From Chloroflexota bacterium (GTDB taxonomy: Bacteria > Chloroflexota > Chloroflexia > Thermomicrobiales > JADLAZ01), in the NCBI GenBank assembly GCA_020849725.1, contig JADLAZ010000159.1:1-20383 (forward strand): a stretch of DNA of 20,383 nt, read 5' to 3'. This document shows positions 8,153 through 15,173 of this stretch, piece by piece (the stretch's first letter is position 1; the number at the start of each line of letters is the position of its first letter). The position numbers were made by a program, and so were the translations under genes. The notes below the pieces were generated by a model. The model was not told the origin of the DNA. It did not search any database and saw only the letters and a program-made list of their open reading frames with translations.

Positions 8153-8188
8153 CCGCGAGGGGGAGCGGGCAACCACTTCCCCTCGCGG
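8153..8188 (+). terminator. Strong hairpin after the transporter operon, candidate terminator without T-run
   Basis: CCGCGAGGGG at 8153-8162 pairs perfectly with CCCCTCGCGG at 8179-8188, with two more weaker pairs inside, giving a stem of about 12 base pairs and a 12-base loop. It starts 26 bases after the stop codon of the binding protein. There is no T-run after it, so classical intrinsic termination is uncertain; it may instead protect the mRNA 3' end. Confidence 0.5.
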
Positions 8189-8260
8189 GTGCGCATCATG
8201 GTGGAGCCGGTGCCTGACGTCGCGCAAGAGCATGACGCGCACGCCCTCTGGTCGTGCCGG

Positions 8261-8289
8261 TTCTGCCGACCACGGGTATCGGCTATAGT
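8261..8289 (+). promoter_or_regulatory. Putative promoter of the EamA transporter gene
   Basis: TTCTGC at 8261-8266 and TATAGT at 8284-8289 are spaced by 17 bases. Transcription would start near 8296, only about 4 bases before an in-frame GTG at 8300 and about 52 bases before GTG 8348. The position after the hairpin at 8153-8188 suggests an independent transcription unit. Confidence 0.4.
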
Positions 8290-8347
8290 CACGCGCGGCG
8301 TGCCTGGCGGTGGCGCGCTCTCCGCCCCGCTCGCGCCAGGCGCTCTC

Positions 8348-9208
8348 GTGACCGGCTTCGCGCTCGCGCTGATTCTACTGTCCGCCATCGCCCACGCCGG
8401 CTGGAACCTGCTGGCCAAGCGCGCTGGCGCCGGCTTCGCGTTCACCTGGCTGCTGCAGGCGACAGCGGCCGCGCTCGCCGCGCCGCTCGCCGCGGTCGCG
8501 ATCGTGCTGCAGCGCCCAGCGCTCGGACCCGTCGAGGCCAGCTTCATGGCCGGCAGCGGCCTGCTGCACGTTGGCTACTTTCTGCTGCTGGCGCGCGGTT
8601 ATCGCGCTGGCGACTTTTCGCTGGTCTACCCGCTCGCTCGCGGCGTCGGGCCGCTGCTGGCCAGCGCCATCGCCGTGGTGGTCCTGGGCGAGCGGCCAAC
8701 GCCACTGGCCGTGGCCGGCGCGCTGCTGATCGCCGCCGGTGTCTTTGCGCTGGCCGGCGACCCACGGGCGCTGCGGCGGGCAGGGGCCGGCCGCGCGGTG
8801 CAGGCGGCACTCCTGACCGGCCTGTTCATCGCTGCCTACACGCTGTGGGACAAGCAAGCGGTGGCGGCGGCCGGCATTCCGCCACTCGTCTACTTCTGTG
8901 GCCTGACCGCCACCAGCACGGCGTTGCTGCTGCCACTGGCGCTCCGGCGCTGGGAGGACGTGCGCCGGACGTGGGCACCGCACTGGCGCGTGACGCTGGT
9001 GGCCGGTGCGCTGATGCTGGTCGCCTACGTGCTGGTGCTGACGGCGCTGGTGCTGGCGCCGGTCAGCTACGTCGCCCCGGCGCGCGAGGTCGGCATCCTG
9101 TTCGGCGTCGTGCTGGGCGCGCGCCTGCTGGGCGAAGGGCACACCCGACAGCGCCTGGCGGCGGCGGCGGCGATGGTGCTGGGCCTCGTGCTCCTATCGG
9201 TCGGCTGA
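8348..9208 (+). CDS. EamA/DMT family transporter
   Basis: This integral membrane protein of about 286 residues has around ten hydrophobic helices arranged as two similar halves, the pattern of the drug/metabolite transporter (EamA) family, which exports amino acids, metabolites or drugs. Characteristic pieces are SAIAHAGWNLLAKRAG in helix 1, FSLVYPLARGVGPLLASAIAVVVLGERPT at the end of the first half, and VSYVAPAREVGILFGVVLGARLLGEG at the equivalent place in the second half. The start is uncertain: GTG 8348 puts the first helix near the N-terminus as usual for the family, whereas GTG 8300 would give a near leaderless message from the promoter just upstream, and the frame is open back to 8189. 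Its last 15 bases overlap the end of convergent recJ. Substrate is unknown. Confidence 0.88.
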   Translation: MTGFALALILLSAIAHAGWNLLAKRAGAGFAFTWLLQATAAALAAPLAAVAIVLQRPALGPVEASFMAGSGLLHVGYFLLLARGYRAGDFSLVYPLARGVGPLLASAIAVVVLGERPTPLAVAGALLIAAGVFALAGDPRALRRAGAGRAVQAALLTGLFIAAYTLWDKQAVAAAGIPPLVYFCGLTATSTALLLPLALRRWEDVRRTWAPHWRVTLVAGALMLVAYVLVLTALVLAPVSYVAPAREVGILFGVVLGARLLGEGHTRQRLAAAAAMVLGLVLLSVG

Positions 9209-10960
9209 TGCTGGCCGCACGCCCCGCGCCTGCAATTCGACGCGCTCGCGCCCCTGCCAGACACTGACGCGGGCGACGCAGGCGACATCGAGCCGGGCGG
9301 TGGCCAGCAGCTCGGCGCGGCGAGAGCCGTGGCGAAAGGCAATAACCGTGTGGGCCTGCACGCCATCGGTCAGGTGCAACTGCAGATGCGCGCCGTCGCG
9401 TCCGACTGGCCGGGCGTCGAGCAGACGCAGGTCCGGCAGCAGCCAGACCGGCTCCTCGTTGGCCCGGCCGAACGGCTCCAGCCGGCTGAGGTCAGCGACC
9501 GCGTCACGCGCCAGGTCAGCCAGCCGCACCGTGCCGGCGATCTCCAGCACCGCCTCGGGCGGGCCATCCGGCCAGGCCTGCAGCGCCAATCGATCGAGTT
9601 CGGCAGCGAGTGCGCCGATCTGGTCGCGCTCGATCGTCAGCCCGGCTGCCTGGCTGTGGCCGCCATGGCGCTGCAAGAGGTGATCGCAGTGCGCCAGCGC
9701 GTCAGCAATGTTGAAGCCCTCGCGGCTGCGCGCCGAGCCGCGCGCCAGTGGGCCGTCGTGCGCCAGGACGACGACCGGCCGACCAGTCTCCTCAGCCAAC
9801 CGGCCGGCGACGAGGCCGACGAGGCCGGCGCTCCAGCCTTCGCCGGCCACCACCGGCACGCGCTGGCAGGGACCGGCGACGAGGATGGTCCGTGCCTCGT
9901 CCAGCATGCGCTCCTGGTCGGTCTGGCGCGCGCGGTTGAGGCGCTCCAGCTCACCGGCGAGCGCGCTGGCCTCGGTCGCGTCGTTGGTCAGGAACAGCTG
10001 CAGGGCAAGCGCTGGGTCCGCCATGCGGCCGGCGGCGTTGATGCGCGGCGCCAGCCGCCAGACAAGCATCTCGGCGGTGGGGGGCTGGTCGTCGCAGGCG
10101 GCCACGCGCTGGAGCGCGGCCAGTCCTGGCCGCCGCTGCTGCCGCAGCGCGCGCAGGCCCCAGCTCACGAGCGCCCGGTTGGCGCCGATCAGCGGTGCGA
10201 CGTCGGCCGCCGTGCCCAGCGCCGCCAGCGCCAGCACCTCTCGCTTCAGGCGCTCGCGCGCGGCCGGGTCGATCGGCGCCGGGGCGGCTGCCAGCAAGCC
10301 GCGCGTCAGGTAGCAGGCCAGGCCAGCGCCGGTCAGCTCCTGCCCGGCGCCGGCGCGGTCGGGGCGCTTCGGGTTCACCAGCGTGTGCGCCACCGGCAGC
10401 GCGCTGCTGACGGTGTGATGATCGAGAACGACCACGTCGACGCCGGCCGCAGTTGCCTGGGCGATCTCGGTGTGATTGCTGGTGCCGCAGTCGACGGCGA
10501 TCAGGAGTGGCCGCCCGCTCGGCTGCCGCGCGCGCAGCCAGGTGGCCGCCTCCGCCACTGCCGTCGCATTGAGGCCGTAGCCCATCGACCGGACCGGGAC
10601 CTGCGCCAGCACCGGGATGCCGAAGGCTCGCAGCGTCAGGACGACGATCGCCGTCGCCGTCAGTCCATCGACATCGTAGTCGCCGAAGACGGCGACTGGC
10701 TGGCCAGCGCGCACGGCCTCGGCCAGCCGGTCGACGGCAGCCGGCAGATCGGCCACGCGGTCCCACGGCGGCAATGGCGTCTGGCCGACTGCCAGCCAGG
10801 CATCGCAGGTGGCGATCGTCGTCAGCCGCCGCGCCCACAGCGCCCGTGCCAGCAGTGGACTGTACGTCGCCGCCACGTCGGATGCCGCGAACCCGGTGTC
10901 GTCCGCGACCTGCCACCGTCCCTGCGTCACCGGCGGATGCTCCTCGTCCAGCCAGGTCAT
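9194..10960 (-). CDS. recJ: Single-stranded-DNA-specific exonuclease RecJ
   Basis: This 588-residue protein is a DHH-family 5'-3' single-strand exonuclease used in recombinational repair (RecF pathway) and mismatch/base excision repair. It shows motif I FGDYDVDG (residues 92-99), motif II AVDCGTS (D157), motif III LDHHTV (D180-H181-H182), the NPKRPD segment, RINAAGRM (about 307), and the DHHA1 domain with HGGHSQAAG (G433-H435). The C-terminal OB-fold region (VRLADLARDAVADLSRLEPFGRANEEPVW onward) completes the normal RecJ layout and length. All metal-binding Asp/His residues are present, so it should be active. It lies 64 bases after the ThiF/MoeB-like gene on the same strand and converges on the EamA gene with a 15-base overlap. 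The ribosome binding site is weak (GGAG 11 bases before ATG). Confidence 0.96.
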   Translation of the reverse strand: MTWLDEEHPPVTQGRWQVADDTGFAASDVAATYSPLLARALWARRLTTIATCDAWLAVGQTPLPPWDRVADLPAAVDRLAEAVRAGQPVAVFGDYDVDGLTATAIVVLTLRAFGIPVLAQVPVRSMGYGLNATAVAEAATWLRARQPSGRPLLIAVDCGTSNHTEIAQATAAGVDVVVLDHHTVSSALPVAHTLVNPKRPDRAGAGQELTGAGLACYLTRGLLAAAPAPIDPAARERLKREVLALAALGTAADVAPLIGANRALVSWGLRALRQQRRPGLAALQRVAACDDQPPTAEMLVWRLAPRINAAGRMADPALALQLFLTNDATEASALAGELERLNRARQTDQERMLDEARTILVAGPCQRVPVVAGEGWSAGLVGLVAGRLAEETGRPVVVLAHDGPLARGSARSREGFNIADALAHCDHLLQRHGGHSQAAGLTIERDQIGALAAELDRLALQAWPDGPPEAVLEIAGTVRLADLARDAVADLSRLEPFGRANEEPVWLLPDLRLLDARPVGRDGAHLQLHLTDGVQAHTVIAFRHGSRRAELLATARLDVACVARVSVWQGRERVELQARGVRPASADR

Positions 10961-11024
10961 CGGTCTCGTGTCTCCGCAGTGGTCAACGGATGAGCCGGCG
11001 GGCGGCGTCGGCCGGGTGCATCAA

Positions 11025-12053
11025 CTACATGCCGACGTAGCGCGCGTAGAGCGAGCGCGCGATGGCGGGATCGTCGGTGCCCCGAATGATGGCGCGCCCA
11101 TCGGGAAAGACGGTCAACTCGTGGCCGCCGGCGCGCAACCGCGCCAGGTGCGGGGTCGCGGTGACGTCGCCCAGCCCCTGCCAGCGCGCGGCGAGATCGC
11201 GCGGCGTCAGGGTCGGTCGCGGCGAGACGCTCACTTGCACAGCGTCGCGGCCACAGAGCGCAACGGTCTGTTGTGGCGCCCATGCCTCGAGAAACTCAAA
11301 GCGGCGCTGGCCGCAGGTGGGACAGTCTGGGTCGCGCGGCGGCTGCGGCAGACGCTCGAACGAAGTGTGCCAAACGTCGATGGCGATGATCTCGTCGCTG
11401 ACCGTGGGTGCGTCGACCAGGAGCTTCAGCGCCTCCATTGCCGCTAGCGACGCGACGACCGTCACCGCCGGTCCGAGGACGCCGGCAGTGTCGCAAGTCT
11501 GGGCGATGCCCGGCGGCGGTGGATCGCGGAAGACGCAGCGGTAGCACGGCCCCACGCCGGGGCGGACCGGCATGATCATGCCGTAGCTGGCGACGACGCC
11601 CGCGTAGACCCACGGCCGGCCGAGCTTGACGCACACATCATTGATGAGGTAGCGAGTCGCGAAGTTGTCCAGGCCGTCGACGACGACGTCGACGTCGGCG
11701 ACGAGCGACTCAATCGTGTCGGCGGTCAGATCGGTGACGACCGGCTCGACGACGACGGTGGAGTTGATCTCTGCCAACGCCCGCGCCGCGGCGATGGCCT
11801 TCGGCCGGCCCTCGGCCGCGTCGGCCTCGGTGAAGAGGACCTGGCGCTGCAGATTGGACATTTCCACGATGTCACGGTCGACGATGCGGGTGAAGCCGAT
11901 GCCGGCCCGCACGAGCGTGCTGGCCAGCACCGTGCCGAGCGCGCCACAGCCGGCGACGAGGACGCGTGCCCCGGCCAGGCGCTCCTGACCGCCGCGGCCG
12001 AGCGGCTGAAACACCATTTGGCGGCTGTAGCGAGCGAGCGGGTCGTCCGTCAC
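11025..12053 (-). CDS. ThiF/MoeB/HesA family E1-like adenylyltransferase
   Basis: This 342-residue protein activates the C-terminus of a ubiquitin-like sulfur carrier (ThiS or MoaD type) by adenylation, a step in thiamine, molybdopterin or related sulfur transfer. Seen are the N-terminal RYSRQ, the nucleotide loop GCGALG (residues 35-40), DRDIVEMSNLQRQ (59-71), K85, DNFATRYLIN, two zinc CxxC pairs (CYRC and CPTC) and the putative thiolation cysteine in TCDTAGVLGP. About 90 residues follow the second CxxC and end LYARYVGM; this tail lacks a rhodanese active-site motif. GTG 12053 is preceded by GGGAG five bases away. No ThiS/MoaD gene lies beside it, so which pathway it serves is open. It is divergent from the gene at 12190 and upstream of recJ in the same direction. 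Confidence 0.92.
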   Translation of the reverse strand: MTDDPLARYSRQMVFQPLGRGGQERLAGARVLVAGCGALGTVLASTLVRAGIGFTRIVDRDIVEMSNLQRQVLFTEADAAEGRPKAIAAARALAEINSTVVVEPVVTDLTADTIESLVADVDVVVDGLDNFATRYLINDVCVKLGRPWVYAGVVASYGMIMPVRPGVGPCYRCVFRDPPPPGIAQTCDTAGVLGPAVTVVASLAAMEALKLLVDAPTVSDEIIAIDVWHTSFERLPQPPRDPDCPTCGQRRFEFLEAWAPQQTVALCGRDAVQVSVSPRPTLTPRDLAARWQGLGDVTATPHLARLRAGGHELTVFPDGRAIIRGTDDPAIARSLYARYVGM

Positions 12054-12071
12054 CTGGTCTCCCGGCTGGCG

Positions 12072-12099
12072 CTGACCGGCGGCGGCAGCGTGCTATACT
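12072..12099 (+). promoter_or_regulatory. Extended -10 promoter (TGCTATACT) of the 12190 gene
   Basis: TGCTATACT at 12091-12099 is a full extended -10 (TGn plus TATACT). A weak -35-like CTGACC at 12072-12077 lies 16 bases before the hexamer. Transcription would begin near 12106, at the foot of the hairpin described next. Confidence 0.6.
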
Positions 12100-12106
12100 A
12101 AGGGTG

Positions 12107-12134
12107 GCGCCGGGGAAGTCGCACCGGCGCTTTT
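12107..12134 (+). terminator. Terminator-like hairpin plus TTTT in the leader of the 12190 gene
   Basis: GCGCCGG at 12107-12113 pairs with CCGGCGC at 12124-12130 around a 10-base loop, followed directly by TTTT. GGTG and CACC next to the stem allow an alternative pairing. The structure starts at the predicted transcription start, so it could be an attenuator, a 5' stabilising stem, or simply a hairpin; the T-run is short. Confidence 0.4.
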
Positions 12135-12189
12135 GCTGTCTGCCGCGGCGTCCCGGGCCATGGCGTCCCCAGGAAAAAGGGTACCCGTC

Positions 12190-12654
12190 GTGTACGAAAT
12201 GCGCTATACGATCGTGGATGCGCGCGGGACCGTCAGCCTGATTGGCCCCTGTCACGCGCTCAAGATGCTGGTGGCAGCCTGCGCCCGGATGCCGACTACG
12301 GTGAGTGACCTGCTCGCCCACGTCCGGCCACTCGACGCGCAGTTTGCCGATTTCGTCGGCAACGGACTGGCCGTGTTCGACGAGCATCACTGGCCCGCCG
12401 CTGCTGGACCGGCAGACCTGGCGGCGCTGCCGGCAGTCTTCCGCGTGACCAATCCGACCAGCCGCCAGGTCAGCTTGCAGCCGCACGGCGCCGGCGTGGT
12501 GATCTTCAACCTGTCGCAGCGGCGGATCGTGCAGGTGCACAACACCTACGCCGATGTCACTCGCCAGGACCGTGGCCGGGTGCGTCGCGACGGCCGGCCG
12601 GTGCCGTCCTACTACACCTACGATCTGCCAGGTGAGTGGCAGATCGTGCCATAG
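12190..12654 (+). CDS. Hypothetical protein, 154 residues, family not recognised
   Basis: I do not recognise this protein. It has no signal peptide or membrane segment and looks like a soluble two-part protein: an N-terminal half with helix-like segments (GPCHALKMLVAACARM, VSDLLAHVRPLDAQFADFVGNGLAVFDEH) and a beta-rich C-terminal half (VSLQPHGAGVVIFNLSQRRIVQVHNTY) with a basic segment RQDRGRVRRDGRP and the ending YTYDLPGEWQIVP. The start is GTG 12190, with AGGAAAAAGG just upstream; the frame stays open back to 12133 but that part has poor coding character. A clear extended -10 promoter precedes it, which supports a real expressed gene. It is divergent from the ThiF/MoeB-like gene and convergent with tyrA, nine bases away. 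Confidence 0.75.
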   Translation: MYEMRYTIVDARGTVSLIGPCHALKMLVAACARMPTTVSDLLAHVRPLDAQFADFVGNGLAVFDEHHWPAAAGPADLAALPAVFRVTNPTSRQVSLQPHGAGVVIFNLSQRRIVQVHNTYADVTRQDRGRVRRDGRPVPSYYTYDLPGEWQIVP

Positions 12655-12663
12655 CAGCGCGAC

Positions 12664-13674
12664 TCAGGATTGGCCACGGCCGTCGTCGCGCGGTGGACGC
12701 CGCCGCCGCCCGAGATTGCCGAAAAACATCTGCTGCATCGACTCGCCCAGCGTCGGGATGTCAGGCGCGTCCACCGCCGGGCCGGCTGCCTCGGTCTGGC
12801 GCTCGCGGTCGATGCGCCAGCGGATGCGGGCATCCTGGGTCGCCTCGAAGTAGGTCAGCAGCGCGGCGCCGTCGCTGCTGGCGATCAGTCCGCGCAACGC
12901 GGTCATCTCCTCGACCATGCGGTCCAGCCAGCGGGTCAGCGCGTCGGCGTTGGCCAGCGCGATATCGCGGTGCATGGTCGGACTGCCCTCAGCGACGCGC
13001 GTCGTGTCGCGAAAGCCGCCGGCGGCGAGCAATCTCATCTCCCGCCAGGCCGGGTCGGCGGTGACCGCGCGCACCAGCGCCGCGGCCACGCTGAACGGCA
13101 AGTGACTGACGGCGGCGACCAGTCCGTCATGCTCGGCAGCGTCGACGAAGTAGCGCTCGGCGCCCAGCGCAGCGACCAGGCCCAGCACCGTTTCGATGGC
13201 GGTCTCGTTGGCCCGGACACTCGGCGTCAGGCACCAGCGCGCGCCGGCGAACAGGTCGGCTCGGGCGGCGTCGATTGAGCCGGTGCCACCGGCCATCGGG
13301 TGGCCACCGATGAAGCTGACGGTGATCGGCAGCAAGCGGCGGGCGGCCTCCAGCACCGGCGCTTTGACGCTGGCGACGTCCGTGACCGTCGCGCCGGTGT
13401 GCAGGTGTGGCGCGCAGTCGGTCATGACTTCCTCGATCACGCCGATCGGGACGGCCAGGATGACCAGATCGGCGGTGCGCACGGCTGATGGCAGGTCGCG
13501 CGCCTCCGTGTCGATGGCCGCCATTGACTTCGCCTGCCGCTGGCGATTCAGGTCGTGGTCGTAGCCAGTGATCGCCAGGGGCGGGCCGCCCTTCTGCGCG
13601 CTGGCCCACTTCTTGAGACCTAGTCCGATGGAGACGCCGATCAAGCCGAGGCCCAGAATGGAGACCTGCTGCAC
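12664..13674 (-). CDS. tyrA: Prephenate/arogenate dehydrogenase (TyrA)
   Basis: This 336-residue enzyme oxidatively decarboxylates prephenate (or arogenate) with NAD(P)+ in tyrosine biosynthesis. The N-terminus is a Rossmann fold with GLGLIGVS (GxGxxG at residues 8-13) and the acidic residue D39 after beta-2. Then come LAVPIGVIEEV, TDVASVK (K104) and the family hallmark GGHPMAGG with H125, followed by the helical dimerisation domain (HDGLVAAVSHLPFSVAAALV). No ACT regulatory domain follows; the C-terminus ends in an Arg-rich tail. GTG 13674 is chosen because a GGAGGG site lies 8 bases before it (13683-13688) and it begins right at the first beta strand; the frame extends upstream to 13764 with an Arg/Pro-rich stretch that overlaps the previous gene. 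It follows the YesL-like gene by four bases, implying coupled translation. Confidence 0.93.
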   Translation of the reverse strand: MQQVSILGLGLIGVSIGLGLKKWASAQKGGPPLAITGYDHDLNRQRQAKSMAAIDTEARDLPSAVRTADLVILAVPIGVIEEVMTDCAPHLHTGATVTDVASVKAPVLEAARRLLPITVSFIGGHPMAGGTGSIDAARADLFAGARWCLTPSVRANETAIETVLGLVAALGAERYFVDAAEHDGLVAAVSHLPFSVAAALVRAVTADPAWREMRLLAAGGFRDTTRVAEGSPTMHRDIALANADALTRWLDRMVEEMTALRGLIASSDGAALLTYFEATQDARIRWRIDRERQTEAAGPAVDAPDIPTLGESMQQMFFGNLGRRRRPPRDDGRGQS

Positions 13675-13678
13675 CGGC

Positions 13679-14545
13679 CTAGCCCTCCGTGCGGGTGGTC
13701 GCGTCACGGGCCGCTTGGTCGGACGCGTCATCGGTGCGCTCGCGACGGCCAGCGCGCCAGCCATAGTACGGCAGTGGCGTCGCCTCGTTGTCGCCAGCGG
13801 TGATCGGCGGCAGTGGCTCGTCGATCAGCGGATCGTCATCGGGCTGGCCAAAGTCGCGCCGGACAGCCGACCGCACCGCGCGTGTGCCGAGCGCCGTCAG
13901 CAGTGCGACGCTGATCATCACCCAAGGAATGACGAGCAACGAACTGGCGACGATCAAGATGGCGCTGACCAGACCGGTCCACAGTGCCAGGAGCGGGTGG
14001 CGCACGACGACGATGGCGGTGTTCCGAAGCACCCGCATCGGCCCACCGTCGGTAATGACGGCCACCGGGTAGAGATACAATTGCATCAGCAGCCACAGCA
14101 GCGTCAGGATCAAGAACAGGGGCACCAGCACCGTGCCCCAGGCGCCCAATGCGCCGGAGCCGTAAAAGACGAGATTGACGAGCAGCAGCACCGTGCCACC
14201 GATGGAGACAAAGCCCATCAACCAGGCGCGGCGCGCATGCTGACGCATCGCCCGCACGAAATCGCCCAGCGAGAAGCTCTCGAAGTTGGTGACGCCGTGC
14301 AGCACGACCGCCAGCGCGTAGCCCGGTGGCCCAGCCAGCAGCACCCACAGCGCGCCCAGCACGACGGCCAGCACCGGCGCGCCGCCGGCCGACTCCGGCT
14401 CGGTCAGCGCCGTGCTCAGCACGCTGATGAGGAAGATCACCGGGACCGCCGCCAACACAACATAGATCAAATTGCAGACGGCAAGAACGAACATATTGTC
14501 GTAGACATCGAACAAGGCCTTGCCGATGACCTTCAGGTTACGCAT
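13679..14545 (-). CDS. Polytopic membrane protein, YesL/DUF624-like
   Basis: This 288-residue protein has about five or six hydrophobic segments and a hydrophilic C-terminal tail of about 60 residues rich in Asp, Pro and Arg. The N-terminal pattern (MRNLKVIGKALFDVYDNMFVLAVCNLIYVV) and the GPPGYALAVVLHGVTNFESFSLGDF region resemble the YesL/DUF624 family, whose members are often near carbohydrate ABC genes in Firmicutes and whose role is unknown. The match is by pattern only, so the family name is tentative. ATG 14545 has GAGGA eight bases upstream. It is the first gene of a two-gene unit with tyrA, four bases downstream, an unexpected partner for a biosynthetic enzyme. Confidence 0.75.
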   Translation of the reverse strand: MRNLKVIGKALFDVYDNMFVLAVCNLIYVVLAAVPVIFLISVLSTALTEPESAGGAPVLAVVLGALWVLLAGPPGYALAVVLHGVTNFESFSLGDFVRAMRQHARRAWLMGFVSIGGTVLLLVNLVFYGSGALGAWGTVLVPLFLILTLLWLLMQLYLYPVAVITDGGPMRVLRNTAIVVVRHPLLALWTGLVSAILIVASSLLVIPWVMISVALLTALGTRAVRSAVRRDFGQPDDDPLIDEPLPPITAGDNEATPLPYYGWRAGRRERTDDASDQAARDATTRTEG

Positions 14546-14735
14546 GGCCGTGTTCCTCGCCCATCATGTCCTGCGCCAGCCCGGCCTACCCTACGATGGA
14601 ACCTTCGCGCACGCTGGCGGCAGCATACCATGCGCACGTGGTGGCGCGGGCCGCCGCCGCCCGAGGTGCGGACCCATGGCACGGATTCTGGTGGCCGCCA
14701 CTGGCCCGACTCGACGCGAGCGCGGCGCCGGTCTG

Positions 14736-14744
14736 TGATACACT
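14736..14744 (+). promoter_or_regulatory. Extended -10 promoter (TGATACACT) of the nuo operon
   Basis: TGATACACT at 14736-14744 is an extended -10 (TG, one base, TACACT). No -35 with normal spacing is evident, as expected for extended -10 promoters. Transcription would start near 14751, leaving a leader of about 57 bases before nuoA at 14808. The 262-base gap 14546-14807 holds nothing else that I can support. Confidence 0.5.
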
Positions 14745-14807
14745 GCACAGAGTCCGGTGGCGTGTGGGATGGCCGCTCGGACCCCACTCAGGTGCAAGGG
14801 AGGGCAG

Positions 14808-15173
14808 ATGCTCGATAGCTGGTCCTGGATGTGGGTCGGCATCTTTCTCCTCGCCACCATCGGCCTTGGCCTTGGCATGCTGGCGCTGTGGGCAGTGCTG
14901 CGGCCGAGCCAGCCGACGGCGGCCAAGGCAACCGCCTACGAGTCGGGCGTGCCGACGCTGTTCGGCGACGCGCGCGTGCGCTACTCGGCGCGCTTCTACA
15001 TCCTGGCAGTGCTGTTCGTCCTGTTCGACATCGAAGTGATCTTTATCTTTCCCTGGGCGGTCGCGTTCGTCCCGCTGGGTGGCTACGGCCTGGCCGGCAT
15101 GCTCGCCTTCATCGTGCTGCTGCTCGTCGGGTACATCCACGCCTGGCGCAAGGGGGCCTTCGAATGGGCCTGA
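14808..15173 (+). CDS. nuoA: NADH-quinone oxidoreductase (complex I) subunit A
   Basis: This 121-residue membrane subunit has three transmembrane helices (about residues 8-31, 59-83 and 91-112). Its signature is YESGVPT in the first loop (44-50) followed by [26 protein letters not shown]. The loop that in mitochondrial ND3 carries a reactive cysteine has Ser46 here, as in E. coli NuoA. NuoA helps form the quinone entrance together with NuoH, B and D. ATG 14808 is preceded by AAGGGAGGG; an in-frame GTG at 14757 would add 17 residues unlike the family. The stop lies inside nuoB (10-base overlap), showing tight translational coupling. Confidence 0.96.
   Translation: MLDSWSWMWVGIFLLATIGLGLGMLALWAVLRPSQPTAAKATAYESGVPTLFGDARVRYSARFYILAVLFVLFDIEVIFIFPWAVAFVPLGGYGLAGMLAFIVLLLVGYIHAWRKGAFEWA

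Noticed and set aside
9329..10993. Plus-strand open frame (554 codons) opposite recJ
   Set aside because: RecJ on the minus strand has all family motifs; this frame is an Arg/Gln/Ala-rich shadow.
14757..14807. Upstream GTG start for nuoA
   Set aside because: It would add 17 residues unlike any NuoA, start only a few bases after the predicted transcription start, and lacks a ribosome binding site; ATG 14808 has one.
13568..14818. Plus-strand open frame (416 codons) opposite the YesL-like and tyrA genes
   Set aside because: Composition is His/Gln/Arg-rich and without motifs; it is opposite a typical membrane protein, whose hydrophobic codons produce such antisense frames.
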